NCBI GenBank assembly: GCA_030066715.1
Contig: JASJBC010000014.1
Location: forward strand, 1 to 36,750
Source of the DNA: Acidimicrobiia bacterium
Lineage (GTDB): Bacteria > Actinomycetota > Acidimicrobiia > Spongiisociales > UBA5794
Direction: 5' to 3'
DNA length: 36,750 bases
Part shown: positions 24,989 through 34,225 of the stretch, piece after piece
Layout of the letters: the number at the start of each line of letters is the position of its first letter
Numbering within the stretch: position 1 is the stretch's first letter
Notes under the pieces: model-generated
Seen by the model: only the letters and a program-made list of their open reading frames with translations
The model's database searches: none
Told to the model about the DNA's origin: nothing
Program-made: the position numbers and the translations under genes

Positions 24989-26313
24989 TGCGCCCCCCTT
25001 GCGATTTCGTCGAGAGCGGCCCTGTCGACCTTCCCCCCTGCTTGGAGCGGCAGCTCCTGTCGAAACGCCCACCGCTTTGGGACCTCATGACGGGATAGCC
25101 GCTCCCGCGCCCAGGCCTCCAAATCGGCTCGGGAGATGTCCTCTCCTACGACGATCGCGACGAGAGCCTGACCCCACTCTGGGTCGGGGACGCCGACGAC
25201 CTCGACCTGCTCCACATTGCGATACCCGCTGAGGACTTCCGCAACCCTGCCCGGGTACACGTTCTCCCCTCCGGTGACGACCATGTCGTCGACCCTCCCT
25301 AGGACCACGAGGCGCCCGTTGTCATCGACATACCCGATGTCCCCTGTGTGATGTCCGCCCCGGCGGTCCGGCTCGCCGAGATAACCGGGGGAAACCATCG
25401 GCCCGTCGATCACGATCTCGCCAACTCCAGCCTCGCCGGTGGCGATCGTGATTCCCGGGAGGGGCCGGCCGGCCGTGCCGAGTGACTCGACGGCCTCGCC
25501 GGGGAGGACGGTCGCCACCTGGGAACAGGCCTCCGTCATCCCATAGGTCTGGAGAATGGGCAACCCCGCGTCAAGCCCGCGTTCGACCAGCTCGCGATTT
25601 GCGGCGGCCCCGCCGAGCAGCACCGCGCGCATTCCCGAATACGGCCCGGGGTCCACAGCAAGCAACCGGTAGAGCATCGTGGGCACAAAGCTTGCCATCG
25701 ATACCTCACCGGCTCTGATGGCTGCGGCGACACGCCGGGGACGAAAGCTGCGATGGATGACAACGGAGCCGCCCGCCGCGGCAGACCGCCACAGAATCGA
25801 AAGACCGCCGACATGAAACAGCGGCAGCGTGAGCAACCAGCGGTCATCGCCCGTGTTGCCGAGTTGCCGAGCGGACGAAGCGACGGCGGCGGCAACGTTG
25901 TCGTGGGTCAGCCGCACCGCGCGGGGAACACCACTACTCCCCGACGTGAGTACCACGGTATGGAGGGGGGATTCGGCAACCGGCATCGGTGCCTGCCGTG
26001 ACAGCTGCCGTAGAGTGCTTACCCACTCCGCTAGCAGCGGGGAGTCGTGATCGATCAGCATCGGGACGACGCGAGCCCGCCAGGCTCCCCACAGCATCAC
26101 GACCAGGGGACCGCCGACTTCGCCAATCGGAACAAGTGTCACCTGTCCGGGCTCGAAGCCAGAGTCGCGAATACGCTGCGCTTCACGCGTGGCGAAGTCG
26201 TCCAATCTGCCGTAGCTCAACGAAGTGCCGTCGTTCTCCACCAGCGCAGTCGCATCGGGGTCTTCGCCGGCGGCGCGCGCCAGCCAATCGGTACCGAGAG
26301 AAGAAGCGTTCAT
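24985..26313 (-). CDS. menE: AMP-dependent ligase, probable o-succinylbenzoate--CoA ligase
   Basis: 442 aa; VVLTSGSSGVPRAVRLTHDNV, LQTYGMTEACSQVATV, YLGEPDRRGGHHTGDIGYVDDNGRLVVLGRVDDMVVTGGENVYP; divergent from menB. Confidence 0.85.
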   Translation of the reverse strand: MNASSLGTDWLARAAGEDPDATALVENDGTSLSYGRLDDFATREAQRIRDSGFEPGQVTLVPIGEVGGPLVVMLWGAWRARVVPMLIDHDSPLLAEWVSTLRQLSRQAPMPVAESPLHTVVLTSGSSGVPRAVRLTHDNVAAAVASSARQLGNTGDDRWLLTLPLFHVGGLSILWRSAAAGGSVVIHRSFRPRRVAAAIRAGEVSMASFVPTMLYRLLAVDPGPYSGMRAVLLGGAAANRELVERGLDAGLPILQTYGMTEACSQVATVLPGEAVESLGTAGRPLPGITIATGEAGVGEIVIDGPMVSPGYLGEPDRRGGHHTGDIGYVDDNGRLVVLGRVDDMVVTGGENVYPGRVAEVLSGYRNVEQVEVVGVPDPEWGQALVAIVVGEDISRADLEAWARERLSRHEVPKRWAFRQELPLQAGGKVDRAALDEIARGAQ

Positions 26314-26357
26314 GCGGTCACTACAGTATTCGGTCCAGCGCCCAACGGAGGCTTTAC

Positions 26358-27248
26358 GTGGTTTCGGAGATCTTCGATCCAGGTGCGTGGGAGCCGGTCG
26401 ATGGCTTCGGCTTCACCGACATCACCTATCACCGCGCCCGTGATCTCGGGGCAGTTCGAATCGCGTTCGATCGGCCCGAGGTTCGCAACGCTTTCCGGCC
26501 GCATACAGTCGACGAGCTGTTCACTGCGCTCGACCACGCCCGCATGACATCGGACGTCGGGTGTGTCTTGCTGACGGGGAACGGGCCGTCACCCAAAGAC
26601 GGCGGTTGGGCGTTCTGCTCCGGCGGAGATCAGCGGATCCGAGGACGGGACGGTTACCAGTACGAGGGCGATGACGGCGTCGACCCGGCCCGGCTGGGGC
26701 GGCTGCACATCCTCGAGGTGCAGCGGCTGATTCGCTTCATGCCGAAGGTGGTGATAGCCGTGGTGCCGGGTTGGGCCGTCGGCGGAGGTCACTCCCTCCA
26801 TGTTGTATGCGATCTGACCCTCGCTTCGGCGGAGAACGCCGTGTTCAAGCAAACAGATGCCGATGTCGCCAGCTTCGACGGCGGTTACGGCTCGGCCCTG
26901 CTGGCCCGCCAGGTCGGCCAGAAGCGGGCCCGCGAGATCTTCTTCCTGGGTCGCGACTATTCCGCACAGGAGGCGTTGGACATGGGTGCGGTGAACGCCG
27001 TCGTTCCCCACGACGACCTCGAGCGGGTCGCTCTGGAGTGGGCTGCGGAGATCGTGACCAAGAGCCCGACCGCACAGCGGATGCTGAAGTACGCCTTCAA
27101 CCTGCCCGACGAGGGGCTCGTCGGCCAGCAGCTCTTCGCCGGCGAGGCCACCCGTCTCGCCTACGGCACCGACGAAGCACAGGAAGGACGAGACGCCTTT
27201 CTCGAGAAGCGCGAGCAGGACTACCGCAAGTTCCCATGGCACTTCTAG
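26358..27248 (+). CDS. menB: 1,4-dihydroxy-2-naphthoyl-CoA synthase
   Basis: VVSEIFDPGAWEPVDGFGFTDITYHRARDLGAVRIAFDRPEVRNAFRPHTVDEL..., WAFCSGGDQRIRGRDGYQYE, VVPGWAVGGGHSLHVVCDLTLAS. GTG at 26358 in frame with the track ORF. Confidence 0.95.
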   Translation: MVSEIFDPGAWEPVDGFGFTDITYHRARDLGAVRIAFDRPEVRNAFRPHTVDELFTALDHARMTSDVGCVLLTGNGPSPKDGGWAFCSGGDQRIRGRDGYQYEGDDGVDPARLGRLHILEVQRLIRFMPKVVIAVVPGWAVGGGHSLHVVCDLTLASAENAVFKQTDADVASFDGGYGSALLARQVGQKRAREIFFLGRDYSAQEALDMGAVNAVVPHDDLERVALEWAAEIVTKSPTAQRMLKYAFNLPDEGLVGQQLFAGEATRLAYGTDEAQEGRDAFLEKREQDYRKFPWHF

Positions 27249-27340
27249 AGGGCGGCGGCAGCTCGGCCACCGCCACAAGCTCGCGTCAGAGCACGCCCGA
27301 CCCGAGATCTGGCGGACTGCCCAAGGCCGCCGAACTCGAA

Positions 27341-27357
27341 CCCCGCCGAAGGCGGGG
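27341..27357 (+). promoter_or_regulatory. Hairpin immediately upstream of the menA start codon
   Basis: CCCCGCC (27341-27347) gaa GGCGGGG (27351-27357), ATG at 27360; covers the expected ribosome-binding region. Confidence 0.5.
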
Positions 27358-27359
27358 CG

Positions 27360-28235
27360 ATGCCTGAGCTGAGCTCATGGGTTATTGCAGCGCGGCCGCC
27401 GACCCTGTGGGCAGCGGTGGCGCCGGTGTTGGTGGGGACGTCGCTGGCGCTGCGCAGCGATGTCTTTCGCTGGGATGCCTTCGTGGCGACGATGCTTGCG
27501 GCGCTTCTCATTCAGATCGGAGTCAACTTCGCCAACGATGTCGCCGACGGCACCCGCGGCACAGATGAGCACCGAATCGGGCCTACCCGCGCCGTCGCCG
27601 CCGGTCTGATAACCCCTCGCCAGATGTGGGGCGGGATTGCGCTGGCATTTGGGCTGGCTGCGGCTGTCGGGCTCTACCTGATATACCTCGGCGGGGTGTG
27701 GATTCTCGTCATCGGTATTGCGTCGATCATCGCCGCCCTCGGCTACACGAACGGCCCGGTTCCCTACGGCTACTACGGATTGGGGGAGCTGTTCGTGTTC
27801 GTCTTTTTCGGCCTGGTCGCCACTGCCGGGACTCGCTATGTCTTCGACCGCTCGCTCGAGATTGGCGTGGGGCCCAGCGGCGTGGCAATGGGTCTGCTGG
27901 CCAGCGCCATTCTGCTGGCCAACAACGTACGGGACGTCGATACCGACAGGGACGCCGGGAAGAGGACACTTGCCGTCATCCTCGGCCGGGGCGTCGCCGT
28001 CGGCCTCTACGCATTCTGTGTCCTGGGCTCCGTGCTGATAGTGGCCGTGGCCGTCGGCTTCGACTGGCTGCCGGCGGGAGCGCTGATAACGCTGCTCGCC
28101 TTGCCGCTTGGCGTGCCGCTGATCCGCACGCTGCGCACCGAGCGCTCCGGGCCTGCCCTGATCGGGGTGCTGAAGGGCACGGCCCGCCTGCAGTTGGTAG
28201 TCGGGGTCCTTCTTGCAATCGGCATCCAGATCTGA
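27360..28235 (+). CDS. menA: 1,4-dihydroxy-2-naphthoate polyprenyltransferase
   Basis: 291 aa; WVIAARPPTLWAAVAPVLVGTSLAL, NFANDVADGTRGTDEHRIGPTRAVAAGLI, ANNVRDVDTDRDAGKRTLAVILGR. Confidence 0.95.
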   Translation: MPELSSWVIAARPPTLWAAVAPVLVGTSLALRSDVFRWDAFVATMLAALLIQIGVNFANDVADGTRGTDEHRIGPTRAVAAGLITPRQMWGGIALAFGLAAAVGLYLIYLGGVWILVIGIASIIAALGYTNGPVPYGYYGLGELFVFVFFGLVATAGTRYVFDRSLEIGVGPSGVAMGLLASAILLANNVRDVDTDRDAGKRTLAVILGRGVAVGLYAFCVLGSVLIVAVAVGFDWLPAGALITLLALPLGVPLIRTLRTERSGPALIGVLKGTARLQLVVGVLLAIGIQI

Positions 28236-28274
28236 GGATCTATCCTCCCAGGAGATACCGCCGCGGAGGACTCG

Positions 28275-28631
28275 ATGAAACTCACACCACTCGTCTACGT
28301 CACCGACATGGATCGCTCGACAGCGTTCTACACGAGCCTTCTCCCCGCGGCCAAGATCGTCACGACCTCGCCCTATTGGACCGAGCTCCTGGTCGGGGAA
28401 GCGACGCTCGCTCTTCACATCGCAGAAACCGTCGACCACGCCGGCGACGGGATGGGCCTCGGTCTCGATGCGGCGACACCGCTCGAGGACGTTCTGGCCC
28501 AGCTGAGTGCTGCCGGAATCCCGCCATCCGGGGAGATCTGTGATCAGCCGTTCGGCCGCTCGGTGACGGTCGTGGACCCTGATGGTCTGGTCATCCAGAT
28601 CAACGAGCACTCTGCTCCCCCGACCCGCTGA
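28275..28631 (+). CDS. VOC/glyoxalase-fold family protein
   Basis: 118 aa; MKLTPLVYVTDMDRSTAFYTSLLPAAKIV..., SVTVVDPDGLVIQINEH. Confidence 0.85.
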   Translation: MKLTPLVYVTDMDRSTAFYTSLLPAAKIVTTSPYWTELLVGEATLALHIAETVDHAGDGMGLGLDAATPLEDVLAQLSAAGIPPSGEICDQPFGRSVTVVDPDGLVIQINEHSAPPTR

Positions 28632-28674
28632 ACGCTCCCTTTTTCGTCACATCCATTTGCTAGGTTTGCCAACT

Positions 28675-29598
28675 ATGACTGAGCCGCTGGTCCACGCTGT
28701 GGACCTCACGAAACGCTTCGATGACTTCACCGCGGTCGACACCGTCAGCTTCGACGTGAGCCCCGGCGAGGTGTTTGGCTTTCTTGGACCCAATGGGGCG
28801 GGAAAGAGTTCGACGATGAAGATGATCGGGGCCGTTTCTCCGGTCACCGAAGGAACACTGACCGTGTTTGGTCTCGATCCCGAGGCGGATGGGGCACAGA
28901 TCCGCGCTCGGCTCGGCTCGGTTCCCCAGGAGAACTTGCTCGACACAGAGCTCACGGTGTTCGAGAACCTGTTCATCTACGGTCGCTACTTCGATCTCCC
29001 CAAGACGGTGATCAAGGAGCGGATCGACGAGCTGTTGGCCTTCGCTCATCTCGAGGATCGCCGCGACGACCTGGTCGAGCCTCTCTCGGGCGGCATGAAA
29101 CGCAGGCTGACGATTGCTCGGGCGTTGATCAACCAGCCTGATCTCATACTCCTCGACGAACCCACGACCGGGCTCGATCCGCAGGCGCGACACGCCCTCT
29201 GGGACCGGTTGTACAGGCTGAAGCAGCAGGGAGTGACCCTCATCGTCACGACGCACTACATGGATGAGGCCGAGCAACTCTGCGACCGGCTGGTCGTGAT
29301 GGACAACGGCAAGATCGTGGCCGAGGGATCGCCCCGCAATCTCATCGAGAGATTCGCCACGCGCGACGTTGTTGAGCTTCGGTTTCCGGTCGGCATGCAG
29401 GTGGACGAGCAGGAACTCGATGGTCTCGCCAAGCGGGTCGAGATGCTGCCCGATCGAACTCTCCTCTACACAGACAGCGCCGATCAGACCCTGGTCAACA
29501 TCACCGAGCGTCCCCTCGACATCGAGAGCACCATCGTGCGTCGCTCCACGCTCGAGGACGTCTTCCTCCGGCTCACCGGGCGGAGCCTCATCGACTGA
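28675..29598 (+). CDS. ABC-2 type exporter ATP-binding protein
   Basis: MTEPLVHAVDLTKRFDDFTAVDTVSFDVSPGEVFGFLGPNGAGKSSTMKMI; LSGGMKRRLTIARALINQPDLILLDEPTTGLDPQAR. Confidence 0.95.
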   Translation: MTEPLVHAVDLTKRFDDFTAVDTVSFDVSPGEVFGFLGPNGAGKSSTMKMIGAVSPVTEGTLTVFGLDPEADGAQIRARLGSVPQENLLDTELTVFENLFIYGRYFDLPKTVIKERIDELLAFAHLEDRRDDLVEPLSGGMKRRLTIARALINQPDLILLDEPTTGLDPQARHALWDRLYRLKQQGVTLIVTTHYMDEAEQLCDRLVVMDNGKIVAEGSPRNLIERFATRDVVELRFPVGMQVDEQELDGLAKRVEMLPDRTLLYTDSADQTLVNITERPLDIESTIVRRSTLEDVFLRLTGRSLID

Positions 29599-30374
29599 TG
29601 GCGACTTCCGGCTCACTTCTGTTCGTCGAGCGCAACGCCCGCGTCTACCGGCGCACCTGGCGCGGCTCCGTCATCAGCACGTTCATGAACCCCATTCTCT
29701 ACCTGCTGGCGATGGGCCTCGGGCTCGGCAGCCTGGTGGACGACGGCGGCGGCAGCGTGCAGCTCGACTTCGACTACCTCACGTTCCTCGCCCCTGGCTT
29801 GCTCGCCGCAGCCACGATGATGACCGCCACCGGCGAGTCGCTCTACCCGGTGATGGCGGGGATGAAGTGGAACAAGTACTACTACGACGCCCTGGCGACA
29901 CCGATCTCGATACGCAACATCGTCGTTGGCCACTTCGGCTGGGTGACGGTACGGATCCTGTTCACAGCTGTCGTGTTCACCGGCGTCATGGTTGCCTTCG
30001 GCACTATCAGCCCGGCGACTGCGCTCCTCGTCATCCCACCGAGCGTGCTCGGCGGCCTTGCCTTTGCGGGACCGATCTCGGCCTACGCAGCGCAGCTCGA
30101 AAACGAAACCGGCCTGTCAACAGTGTTCCGTTTCGTCATCACCCCGCTGTTCCTCTTCTCCGGAACTTTCTACCCAATCGATCAGCTTCCCAACTGGATG
30201 GAACCGGTGGCGTACGTGACCCCGCTCTGGCATGCCGTGGAGACGACCCGGAGCGCGGCCCTCGGCATCGAGACGGCATGGGCTCCTGCTCTTCACTATC
30301 TCGTGCTCGTGGCGTTCCTGTTGGGCGGTGCGGTGGTTGCGGACCGGTTGTTCCACAGGAGGCTGAACGTATGA
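29598..30374 (+). CDS. ABC-2 type exporter permease 1
   Basis: 258 aa; NPILYLLAMGLGLGSLV, FVITPLFLFSGTFYPIDQLPNWMEPVAYVTPLWHAVE. Confidence 0.93.
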   Translation: MATSGSLLFVERNARVYRRTWRGSVISTFMNPILYLLAMGLGLGSLVDDGGGSVQLDFDYLTFLAPGLLAAATMMTATGESLYPVMAGMKWNKYYYDALATPISIRNIVVGHFGWVTVRILFTAVVFTGVMVAFGTISPATALLVIPPSVLGGLAFAGPISAYAAQLENETGLSTVFRFVITPLFLFSGTFYPIDQLPNWMEPVAYVTPLWHAVETTRSAALGIETAWAPALHYLVLVAFLLGGAVVADRLFHRRLNV

Positions 30375-31177
30375 CGGCGACTCTGAACCGCCGTATCGCT
30401 CCTCCCCGGCTGGGACGCATTCGCGCCCGCTACGTCCTCGAGCGCAATGTCCTCGTGTATCGCCGGTTGTGGCTCATCGTGTTCTCGGGTCTCTTCGAGC
30501 CTGTCTTCTACCTGTTCTCAATCGGCATCGGTATCAGCAAGCTGGTCGGTGACGTCATCGGCCCCAACGGGGAGCCGGTCGAGTACACCGCGTTCGTCGC
30601 TCCCGCCCTGCTGGCTGCCTCCGCCATGAATGGCGCCGTGTTCGAATCCACCATGAACATCTTCTGGAAGCTGAAGTGGGCCAAGGTCTACGACGGAATG
30701 CTGTCGGCCCCGCTCAACGTATGGGACATTGCCATAGGAGAGATCACGTGGTCGCAGATCCGCGGTGGCCTGTATGCCGCTGCGTTTCTCCTGGTTGCGC
30801 TGGTGATGGGACTGCTGCAGTCGTGGTGGGCGCTCTTGGCGCTGCCGGCCGCACTGTTGATCGGTGTTGCCTTCGGGGCTGCCGGGTTCGCCACGACGAC
30901 TTTTCTGAAGAGCTGGCAGGACTTCGACATGATCAACATGGTGATGATGCCGCTGTTCTTGTTCTCAGCGACGTTCTACCCGCTCGACGTCTATCCCCCC
31001 GTTCTGCAGGCAATTGCACAGGTCTCGCCGCTCTATCACGGAGTGGAGATCATCAGAGCGCTCACGCTTGGTGCGGTCGACGTCTCCATTTTCGGCCACA
31101 TTGCTTTCCTCGTGGTGATGACGGTGATCGGGCTTTCGATCACGGCCCGCCGCCTGGAACGGCTGCTCAAGGCCTGA
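30371..31177 (+). CDS. ABC-2 type exporter permease 2
   Basis: MTATLNRRIAPPRLGRIRARYVLERNVLVYRRLWLIVFSGLFEPVFYLFSIGIGI...FLFSATFYPLDVYPPVLQAIAQVSPLYHGVEIIRALTLG; ATGA overlap with permease 1. Confidence 0.93.
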   Translation: MTATLNRRIAPPRLGRIRARYVLERNVLVYRRLWLIVFSGLFEPVFYLFSIGIGISKLVGDVIGPNGEPVEYTAFVAPALLAASAMNGAVFESTMNIFWKLKWAKVYDGMLSAPLNVWDIAIGEITWSQIRGGLYAAAFLLVALVMGLLQSWWALLALPAALLIGVAFGAAGFATTTFLKSWQDFDMINMVMMPLFLFSATFYPLDVYPPVLQAIAQVSPLYHGVEIIRALTLGAVDVSIFGHIAFLVVMTVIGLSITARRLERLLKA

Positions 31178-31205
31178 GCTGCAACACGTCTCGCCGGGCC
31201 TTGTC

Positions 31206-32126
31206 CTATCGGGCCCGCTCAGTCAGGATCGCGTTGATCAGGCCTGCCCCGGTCTCCGCATCATCGACGGTGTAGACCAGATCGGTCGCGTCGTTGCGCA
31301 CCAGACGCAACGACTGGCCCGAACGCACCACGACGGCTCGCACGCCGGGACGCACGCGATAGCCCCATCCTCCGTAGGCCATCGGATTGACGACCTCCAC
31401 CTCAGCACGGCTGATGGTCTCCATCGGCACCGTCCACACCGGGAACCCCCACCATCCCAGGCTGACGACAACCCCTCTCGCGCTCACGGTTGTGCGGACA
31501 ATCGAGAACATGAGCGCGACGACCGCAATGACCACCAGCAGTATCGCCGACCAACCCCAGGTGAACACGGCGGCAATGAGGATCGCCACGGCAATGACGG
31601 TTGTGACCTTGCCAATCCCGCGTCCGGACCAAACGGCGCTGCTGGGTGCGGCGACGTCGAGAGTGGGCGAAGGAGAACTCGGCCCAGCCGGCTCGCTGCT
31701 CCGCCCCCCGGCGATGACCCAGCCAATCGCCCCGGCGAAGAGAGCAAGGACGATCAGACCGAGCAGCTCGATCCAGCCGACTTCGCCTGCATCCGACCAC
31801 GAGGCGGCGTCGCGGTTGGCAAGCACGGACAACCAGGAGACTCCAACCAGGAGAGCCCCAACCGCATACAGGCCTGCGATGAATGAGGGGGCTTCGAGTG
31901 GGGTCCGGCTGAGCACGCGACGCACCGCCACCGTCATCGCAACAAACAAACCGGCAAGGATCAGGAGGGCGACTGCGGGGGGTGCGGAACCGTTCGGCTC
32001 ACCACCCAGTCCCCAGTGGATCGCCATCGGGCTGGGGAGTGTGGACCAGTAGAGCACAAAGGGGAGCACGATCAGAGCAAGCAGCACCGCCGGGGCCAGG
32101 ATGAGGTTCAGCCAGGGGTGTCTCAC
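31206..32126 (-). CDS. DUF1648-type multi-pass membrane protein with C-terminal PH-like region
   Basis: 306 aa; VLPFVLYWSTLPSPMAIHWGLGGEPNGSAPP (DUF1648-type N-terminus), several TMs, C-terminal WTVPMETISRAEVEVVNPMAYGGWGYRVRPG. Confidence 0.75.
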   Translation of the reverse strand: MRHPWLNLILAPAVLLALIVLPFVLYWSTLPSPMAIHWGLGGEPNGSAPPAVALLILAGLFVAMTVAVRRVLSRTPLEAPSFIAGLYAVGALLVGVSWLSVLANRDAASWSDAGEVGWIELLGLIVLALFAGAIGWVIAGGRSSEPAGPSSPSPTLDVAAPSSAVWSGRGIGKVTTVIAVAILIAAVFTWGWSAILLVVIAVVALMFSIVRTTVSARGVVVSLGWWGFPVWTVPMETISRAEVEVVNPMAYGGWGYRVRPGVRAVVVRSGQSLRLVRNDATDLVYTVDDAETGAGLINAILTERAR

Positions 32127-32473
32127 GAGAACTCCTTCTTCAGCATCTCCACGACTTCGCTTTCGGACAGGCCGTGTCGTCCCGCCTCGGCGGCGAGCTC
32201 CTCCACCAACCGATGGACGCTTGCTGTGCGCACCGAGCCCTCGCGCACGATTGCACCGCGCCCCCGACGCAACTCGATGACACCCTCTTCACGAAGGTCT
32301 TTGTAGGCACGGAGGACGGTGTGCATGTTCACATCCAACGACTGCGCCAGGTCGCGAGCCGCCGGCAGCCGATCACCGGCGACAACCTCGCCGTCGGCGA
32401 TTGCCCGACGCACTGCACCGGCGATCTGGATGTAGAGCGGGAGACCGCTGTCTGGGTTGAGCTCGAGCAACAT
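32123..32473 (-). CDS. GntR family transcriptional regulator, short YtrA-like type
   Basis: MLLELNPDSGLPLYIQIAGAVRRAIADGEVVAGDRLPAARDLAQSLDVNMHTVLRAYKDLREEGVIELRRGRGAIV; ~116 aa with no large effector domain; start ATG at 32473. Confidence 0.9.
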   Translation of the reverse strand: MLLELNPDSGLPLYIQIAGAVRRAIADGEVVAGDRLPAARDLAQSLDVNMHTVLRAYKDLREEGVIELRRGRGAIVREGSVRTASVHRLVEELAAEAGRHGLSESEVVEMLKKEFS

Positions 32474-32496
32474 TGTTATAGCGATAGTATAACAAT
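32472..32496. promoter_or_regulatory. Putative GntR operator: ATTGTTATA-gcgatag-TATAACAAT
   Basis: Perfect 9-bp arms with 7-bp spacer overlapping the GntR start codon and 52 bp upstream of menD. Confidence 0.75.
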
Positions 32497-32548
32497 CGAT
32501 GGTCACGGTCAACGACCGTCCGGCGGCAGCGCCGGTAACCTGCTGCAA

Positions 32549-34225
32549 ATGCCGAATCGCCGCTTCGCCACTGCACTCGCTTCTGCCCTCGCCGACCTCG
32601 GCGTCCGGCACGCCGTCATCTCTCCCGGCTCGCGCAACACGCCCCTCATTGCGGGATTCGCCGCCGAGGGGCGTATCGAGAAATGGCCGGTGATCGACGA
32701 GCGCTCTGCGGGCTTCTTTGCGCTCGGCCTCGCCAAGGCTTCACACACGCCCGTCGTGCTTGCCTGCACCTCGGGGACGGCAGCCGTGGAGTATCACCCA
32801 GCCGTCGTTGAGGCGAGTCAGAGCGACGTGCCGCTGCTGATCCTGACCGCCGACCGCCCTGCCGAGCTGCGCGACGTGGGAGCACCACAAACAGTCGACC
32901 AGATCTCGCTCTATGGGTCCGCGGTCCGAATGTTCGCCGAGGCCCTCCCCCCGGATACGGACACCGCCCCGGAGGCACCCGGCGAAATCGCCATCGACAT
33001 CTGGGCTCACGCCACCGCTTCCCCACCGGGGCCCGTACATCTCAACCTTCCGTTTCGAGAACCGCTGCTCGAGCCGGCCACTACATCGCCGCCGGCGGTG
33101 ACGGCGCCGGCCGCGTCTCCGTACGAGCTGCCAGATCTCGACGACCTGGTGGACAGGCTCAACGGGAAGCGTGGGGTCATCGTCGCCGGGCGATGCAACG
33201 ATCCCGATTTCCCGGCGGCTTGCGCTGCCCTGGCACGGGCCGGCGGTTTCCCGGTCTTGGCCGATCCGCTCTCCGGGTTGAGACACGGCTCACATGTCTC
33301 TGCGCACATCCTCTCGCACGGTGATCTGCTCGCCACCGCCGGCGCCCTCGATGCCCATCGACCTGAGGTCGTCATTCGCTTCGGCCCAGTCCCAACCAGC
33401 AAGCCGGTGTGGAGCTGGCTTGCGGGGAACCCCGACGTCGACCAAATCCTCATCGACGAGCAGAGCCGCGATGCAACGAGCAGCGCCCGCACGACCCTCG
33501 AACTGGAACCGGCCGCTGCCGCTGGCTCACTTGCTGCGACCGTCGGCGCACCGACCGGCTGGCTGGACACTTGGGTGGCCGATGACGAAGCCGCAGCCGC
33601 CCGCGTCGCCGCCGCTCTCCGCGACACGGAGTTCCCCAACGAGCCGGCCGTTGCCCGAACGATCATCGACTCCCTGCCGGAGGAGTCGGTTCTGACGGTC
33701 GGGTCGTCGATGCCGATTAGAGATGTCGACAGCTTCGGTGGCACGAGCCGGCGCCGGCTCACCGTGCACGGAAACCGTGGAGCCAACGGAATCGATGGAA
33801 CCGTCTCCGCAGCGCTGGGGACGGCTGCATCCGGATCCAACGCGTTGGTCCTGCTCGGCGACGTCGCCATGTTCCACGACCTCAACGCCCTGGGCACAGC
33901 GAAGCAACTCGGCCTGCCCATGACCATCGTTGTCGTCCACAACGATGGCGGCGGCATCTTTCATTTCCTTCCGCAACACGACCCCAACCTGCTCAACTCC
34001 ACGGTATTCGAGACCTATCTGGCGACGCCGCACGGAACCGATTTTGTCGACATCGGGAACGCCCTAGGACTCGAGACCCACCGCGTCGATGACGCCGCAA
34101 GCCTGTCCGCCTTGGTCGCCACGACCGCAACGGGCCCGCGCCTGATCCAGGTTCACACCGACAGGGAACAGAATCTCGAGCTGCACCGGCGGGTGACCGC
34201 CGCGCTCGATGGCCTCTTCAGGTAG
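32549..34225 (+). CDS. menD: 2-succinyl-5-enolpyruvyl-6-hydroxy-3-cyclohexene-1-carboxylate synthase
   Basis: MPNRRFATALASALADLGVRHAVISPGSRNTPL..., DERSAGFFALGLAKASHTPVVLACTSGTAAVEYHPAVVEA, HGNRGANGIDGTVSAALG, VVHNDGGGIFHFLPQ. Confidence 0.97.
   Translation: MPNRRFATALASALADLGVRHAVISPGSRNTPLIAGFAAEGRIEKWPVIDERSAGFFALGLAKASHTPVVLACTSGTAAVEYHPAVVEASQSDVPLLILTADRPAELRDVGAPQTVDQISLYGSAVRMFAEALPPDTDTAPEAPGEIAIDIWAHATASPPGPVHLNLPFREPLLEPATTSPPAVTAPAASPYELPDLDDLVDRLNGKRGVIVAGRCNDPDFPAACAALARAGGFPVLADPLSGLRHGSHVSAHILSHGDLLATAGALDAHRPEVVIRFGPVPTSKPVWSWLAGNPDVDQILIDEQSRDATSSARTTLELEPAAAAGSLAATVGAPTGWLDTWVADDEAAAARVAAALRDTEFPNEPAVARTIIDSLPEESVLTVGSSMPIRDVDSFGGTSRRRLTVHGNRGANGIDGTVSAALGTAASGSNALVLLGDVAMFHDLNALGTAKQLGLPMTIVVVHNDGGGIFHFLPQHDPNLLNSTVFETYLATPHGTDFVDIGNALGLETHRVDDAASLSALVATTATGPRLIQVHTDREQNLELHRRVTAALDGLFR

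Noticed and set aside
26454-26464. GTTCGAATC tRNA T-loop-like strings (also near 30643)
   Set aside because: They lie inside confident coding frames (menB, ABC-2 permease) and lack acceptor/anticodon stems nearby.
27375-28610. 411-aa minus-strand ORF
   Set aside because: Antisense to menA and the VOC gene; no recognisable domain.
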